7,377 nt of DNA from assembly GCA_023434535.1 (NCBI GenBank), contig JAEYSR010000052.1, positions 1 to 7,377 on the forward strand. Direction: 5' to 3'. Shown here in pieces: positions 5,222 through 7,377 of this stretch. The notes beneath the pieces are model-generated. The model saw only the letters and a program-made list of their open reading frames with translations. It was not told the DNA's origin and made no database searches. The stretch's first letter is position 1. Each line of letters starts with the position of its first letter. Both the position numbers and the translations under genes were made by a program. Source of the stretch: Actinomycetes bacterium. Its GTDB lineage: Bacteria > Actinomycetota > Acidimicrobiia > Acidimicrobiales > Microtrichaceae.

Positions 5222-5251
5222 CGGACCAGGTGCCCGTCGATGGGCCGTCCG
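5222..5251. terminator. weak interrupted hairpin between VOC and copA genes
   Basis: CGGAC (5222-5226) can pair with GTCCG (5247-5251), enclosing GCCC (5232-5235) / GGGC (5242-5245) with a 6-nt loop and an asymmetric internal bulge. It lies in the 96-bp convergent gap and partly overlaps the 15-bp repeat array. It is the best terminator candidate there, but weak. Confidence 0.3.
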
Positions 5252-5301
5252 TCGACGAGCTGTCCGTCGACGGTCCGTCCGTCAACGAGCTGTCCGTCAA
5301 C
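5227..5301. repeat. 15-bp tandem array (5 units, with a 30-bp higher-order repeat)
   Basis: Five 15-bp units start at 5227, 5242, 5257, 5272 and 5287. Each ends in a CCGTCRAY core (GTCGAT, GTCGAC, GTCGAC, GTCAAC, GTCAAC). Units 2+3 match units 4+5 at 27 of 30 bases, indicating a 30-bp duplication of an older 15-bp pair. On the minus strand the GTCGAC-to-GTCAAC change creates in-frame TGA codons for copA at 5297-5299 (the stop used) and again at 5282-5284; the other units have CGA at the equivalent place. The array thus covers the end of copA and most of the gap. Confidence 0.85.
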
Positions 5302-7377
5302 GAGAGGGCCTGAAGCGCCGCAGTCGCAGCGAGTTCGTCACGACGAACAGGCTGGAGAAGGCCATGGCCGCGCCGGCGAGCATCGGGTTCAGCCACCCCA
5401 TCGCCGCGATCGGCAGCGCTGCGACGTTGTAGGCGAAGGCCCAGAAGAGGTTGCCCTTGATCGTGCGCAGGGTCCGGCGCGACAGCTCGACCGCGTCGGG
5501 AGCGGCCCGGAGGTCTCCGGTCACGAGCGTGAGGTCCGACGCCTCGATCGCCGCGTCGGAGCCGGTGCCCATCGCGATGCCCAGGTCTGCGGTCGCCAGC
5601 GCCGCCGCGTCGTTGACGCCGTCGCCGACCATGGCCACGACGCGACCCTCGTCCTGCAGGCGCCGGACCTCGTCGACCTTGCCCTCGGGGAGGACGCCAG
5701 CGACGACCCGGTCGATGCCGACCTGCTCCGCCACGGTCTTCGCCGGGGCCTCGGCGTCGCCGGTGAGCAGAACCGGCTCGAGGCCCAGGGAGCGCAGCGC
5801 CGCGACCGCCTCGGCCGAGGACGCCTTCGGCGTGTCGGCGACGGCCACCAGGACGCGGACGGAGCCGTCCCAACCGCCGGCGACGACCGTGCGGCCGCTC
5901 GCCTCCTGGTCCGCCGCAGCGGCGGCCAGGAACGTCGGCAGATCCAGACCCTCGTCGACCAGGTGCGACGGCCGCCCGACCACCACCGCCCGCGGCGCGC
6001 CGTCGACGTCGACCGTGCCGCTCACACCCAGGCCGGCCCGGTTGCGGAAGTCGCTCACCGGCCGCAGGGCCAGCCCGTCGACCCCGGCCCGGGCCACGAC
6101 GGCGCGCGCGATCGGGTGCTCCGAGGCCGCCTCGAGCGAGGCGACGGTGGCGAGCGCATCGGCGGCGTCGACCCCGTCGGCCGGGAGCACGGCCACGACG
6201 TCCATCTGCCCCGTGGTGACGGTGCCGGTCTTGTCGAGCACGACCGTGTCGACGCGGCGCGTGGACTCGAGGACCTCGGGCCCCTTGATGAGGATGCCGA
6301 GCTGCGCTCCCCGACCGGTGCCGACCAGCAGCGCCACCGGGGTGGCGAGCCCGAGCGCGCACGGGCAGGCGATGATCAGGACCGCGACCGCAGCGGTGAA
6401 GGCGCGTGACGGCTCGCCGAGGAGCAGCCAGACGGCGAGCGTGGCGAGCGACAGGGCGATGACGATCGGGACGAAGACCGCCGAGACGCGATCGGCCAGC
6501 CGCTGGACGTCGGCCTTCCCCGCCTGCGCGTCGGACACCAGCTGGGCCATGCGGGCGAGCTGGGTGTCGGAGCCGACGCGGGTCGCCCGCACGACCAGGC
6601 GGCCCGACTCGTTGACGGTGGCTCCGACGACCTGGTCGCCGGGTCCGACGTCGACGGGCACGCTCTCCCCCGTCAGCATCGAGGCGTCGACGGCGGAGCT
6701 GCCGTCGACCACCACGCCGTCGGTGGCCACGCGCTCGCCCGGTCGGACGACGATCAGGTCGCCGACCTGCAGTGAGGACGCCGGGACGGTCTCCTCGACG
6801 GGGGCGCCCCGCTCCTCCAGGGGCTCGCGCCGGTCGTCGACGACGAGGCGGACGGCGTCCTTGGCCCCGAGCGACAGCAGCGCCTGCAGCGCGGAGCCGG
6901 CCCGTCGCTTGGCCCGGGCCTCCAGGTAGCGACCGAACAGGATGAAGGTCGGGACCGCGGCAGCAACCTCGAGGTAGGTGTGGTCGAGTCCGCCGGTCGG
7001 AGCGGAGAAGAGCGACGTCGACATCTGCATGTCGGCCATGTGCGGTGCGCCGGCCTCGCCGAAGAACAGCGCGACGACGCTGTACACGTAGGCGGCCAGG
7101 ACCCCGACCGACACCAGCGTGTCCATGTTCGTGGTCCCGTGGCGCGCCGCTCGCCACGCCGCGGTGTGGAACGGCCAGGCGCCCCAGATCGCCACCGGCG
7201 ACGCCAGCGTCAGGAGAAGCCACTGCCAGTTGCGGAACTGCAGCGCGGGAACCATCGCGATCAGGACGACGGGCAGGGCGAGGGCGGCGCAGATGAGCAC
7301 CCGGTTGCGGAGAGCGATCACGCCGGCGTCGTCGGTCGGACCGTGGTCGTGGGAGGTGGCGTCGTGCTCGTCGACCT
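5297..7377 (-). CDS. copA: Cu(I)-exporting P1B-type ATPase, N-terminus beyond window edge
   Basis: The frame remains open through 7377, so the gene is partial at its 5' end. The visible part starts with a His/Asp-rich linker (EHDATSHDHG) that normally follows the N-terminal metal-binding domain; GTG 7321 is internal. Counting from 7321: TGES (217-220, actuator), CPC (319-321, membrane metal site), DKTGT (363-367, phosphorylated D363), HP (402-403), GLGVSG (430-435) and GDGVND (566-571). YN (631-632) and MAFSSLFVVTNSLRLR (653-668) are the TM7/TM8 signatures of the Cu(I)/Ag(I) subgroup. A Met-rich external loop (HMADMQMS) lies near 94-101. Together these identify an inner-membrane pump using ATP to expel cuprous ions. 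No copper-responsive regulator or chaperone lies in the window. The reading frame ends inside a 15-bp repeat array, giving a short RRFRPSR tail. Confidence 0.96.
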   Translation of the reverse strand, partial: VDEHDATSHDHGPTDDAGVIALRNRVLICAALALPVVLIAMVPALQFRNWQWLLLTLASPVAIWGAWPFHTAAWRAARHGTTNMDTLVSVGVLAAYVYSVVALFFGEAGAPHMADMQMSTSLFSAPTGGLDHTYLEVAAAVPTFILFGRYLEARAKRRAGSALQALLSLGAKDAVRLVVDDRREPLEERGAPVEETVPASSLQVGDLIVVRPGERVATDGVVVDGSSAVDASMLTGESVPVDVGPGDQVVGATVNESGRLVVRATRVGSDTQLARMAQLVSDAQAGKADVQRLADRVSAVFVPIVIALSLATLAVWLLLGEPSRAFTAAVAVLIIACPCALGLATPVALLVGTGRGAQLGILIKGPEVLESTRRVDTVVLDKTGTVTTGQMDVVAVLPADGVDAADALATVASLEAASEHPIARAVVARAGVDGLALRPVSDFRNRAGLGVSGTVDVDGAPRAVVVGRPSHLVDEGLDLPTFLAAAAADQEASGRTVVAGGWDGSVRVLVAVADTPKASSAEAVAALRSLGLEPVLLTGDAEAPAKTVAEQVGIDRVVAGVLPEGKVDEVRRLQDEGRVVAMVGDGVNDAAALATADLGIAMGTGSDAAIEASDLTLVTGDLRAAPDAVELSRRTLRTIKGNLFWAFAYNVAALPIAAMGWLNPMLAGAAMAFSSLFVVTNSLRLRRFRPSR

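Noticed and set aside
5227..5301. Possible CRISPR array or integration site
   Set aside because: Units are 15 bp with no spacers and no cas genes or integrase nearby; it is a simple tandem repeat.
5178..7223. 681-residue open frame on the minus strand and 389/492-residue frames on the plus strand over copA
   Set aside because: All overlap copA, which has a full set of P-type ATPase motifs. The alternatives are Arg/Ser/Thr/Pro-rich without recognisable domains.
7319..7321. GTG as the true start of the ATPase gene
   Set aside because: The frame continues to the window edge through a His-rich linker typical of the region before the first membrane helix, and no start signal precedes 7321.

Overview
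The window is very GC-rich with GC-rich third codon positions. It carries a PimB'-like mannosyltransferase and -10-like TANNNT boxes 6-9 nt ahead of start codons, a pattern typical of leaderless actinobacterial genes. This points to an actinomycete-type bacterium (Actinomycetota). A deep-branching class such as Acidimicrobiia is possible, but that is a guess without database support. There are eight protein genes, no RNA genes, no CRISPR and no recognisable insertion sequence. Almost all the DNA is accounted for by ordinary metabolic genes with gaps of about 34-153 bp.

Layout. (1) 1-210 (+): C-terminal end of an alpha/beta-hydrolase, convergent with (2). A long imperfect hairpin (245-308) built around two TCGATATCGA palindromes separates them. 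(2) 308-1477 (-): GT4 glycosyltransferase resembling PimB', apparently the downstream gene of an operon with (3) 1545-2234 (-), a dienelactone-hydrolase family protein with a complete Cys-Asp-His triad. (4) 2388-3188 (-): protein of uncertain function with an IF-2B-like C-terminal half. Between (4) and (3) lies a near-perfect 60-bp tandem duplication that takes in the stop codon of (4). (5) 3277-3840 (+), divergent from (4): a thioredoxin-fold-like protein without CXXC. (6) 3875-4660 (-): classical SDR oxidoreductase. (7) 4766-5200 (+): VOC-fold protein, divergent from (6) and sharing a 105-bp promoter region with three direct repeats at an exact 22-bp period. (8) 5297-7377 (-): Cu(I)-type P1B ATPase (CopA), N-terminus cut by the window edge, whose stop codon lies inside a 15-bp tandem array.

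How the parts work together. No single pathway unites the window. The SDR and VOC genes share a regulatory region and may be co-controlled. The DLH and glycosyltransferase genes probably share a transcript: the first has a leaderless-type promoter, the second a Shine-Dalgarno sequence. CopA is a separate copper-export gene.

I see no clear undescribed multi-gene system. The most notable feature is the non-coding DNA: four of the gaps carry short tandem repeats or dyads (periods 20, 60, 22 and 15 bp), two of them running over stop codons and two next to predicted promoters.
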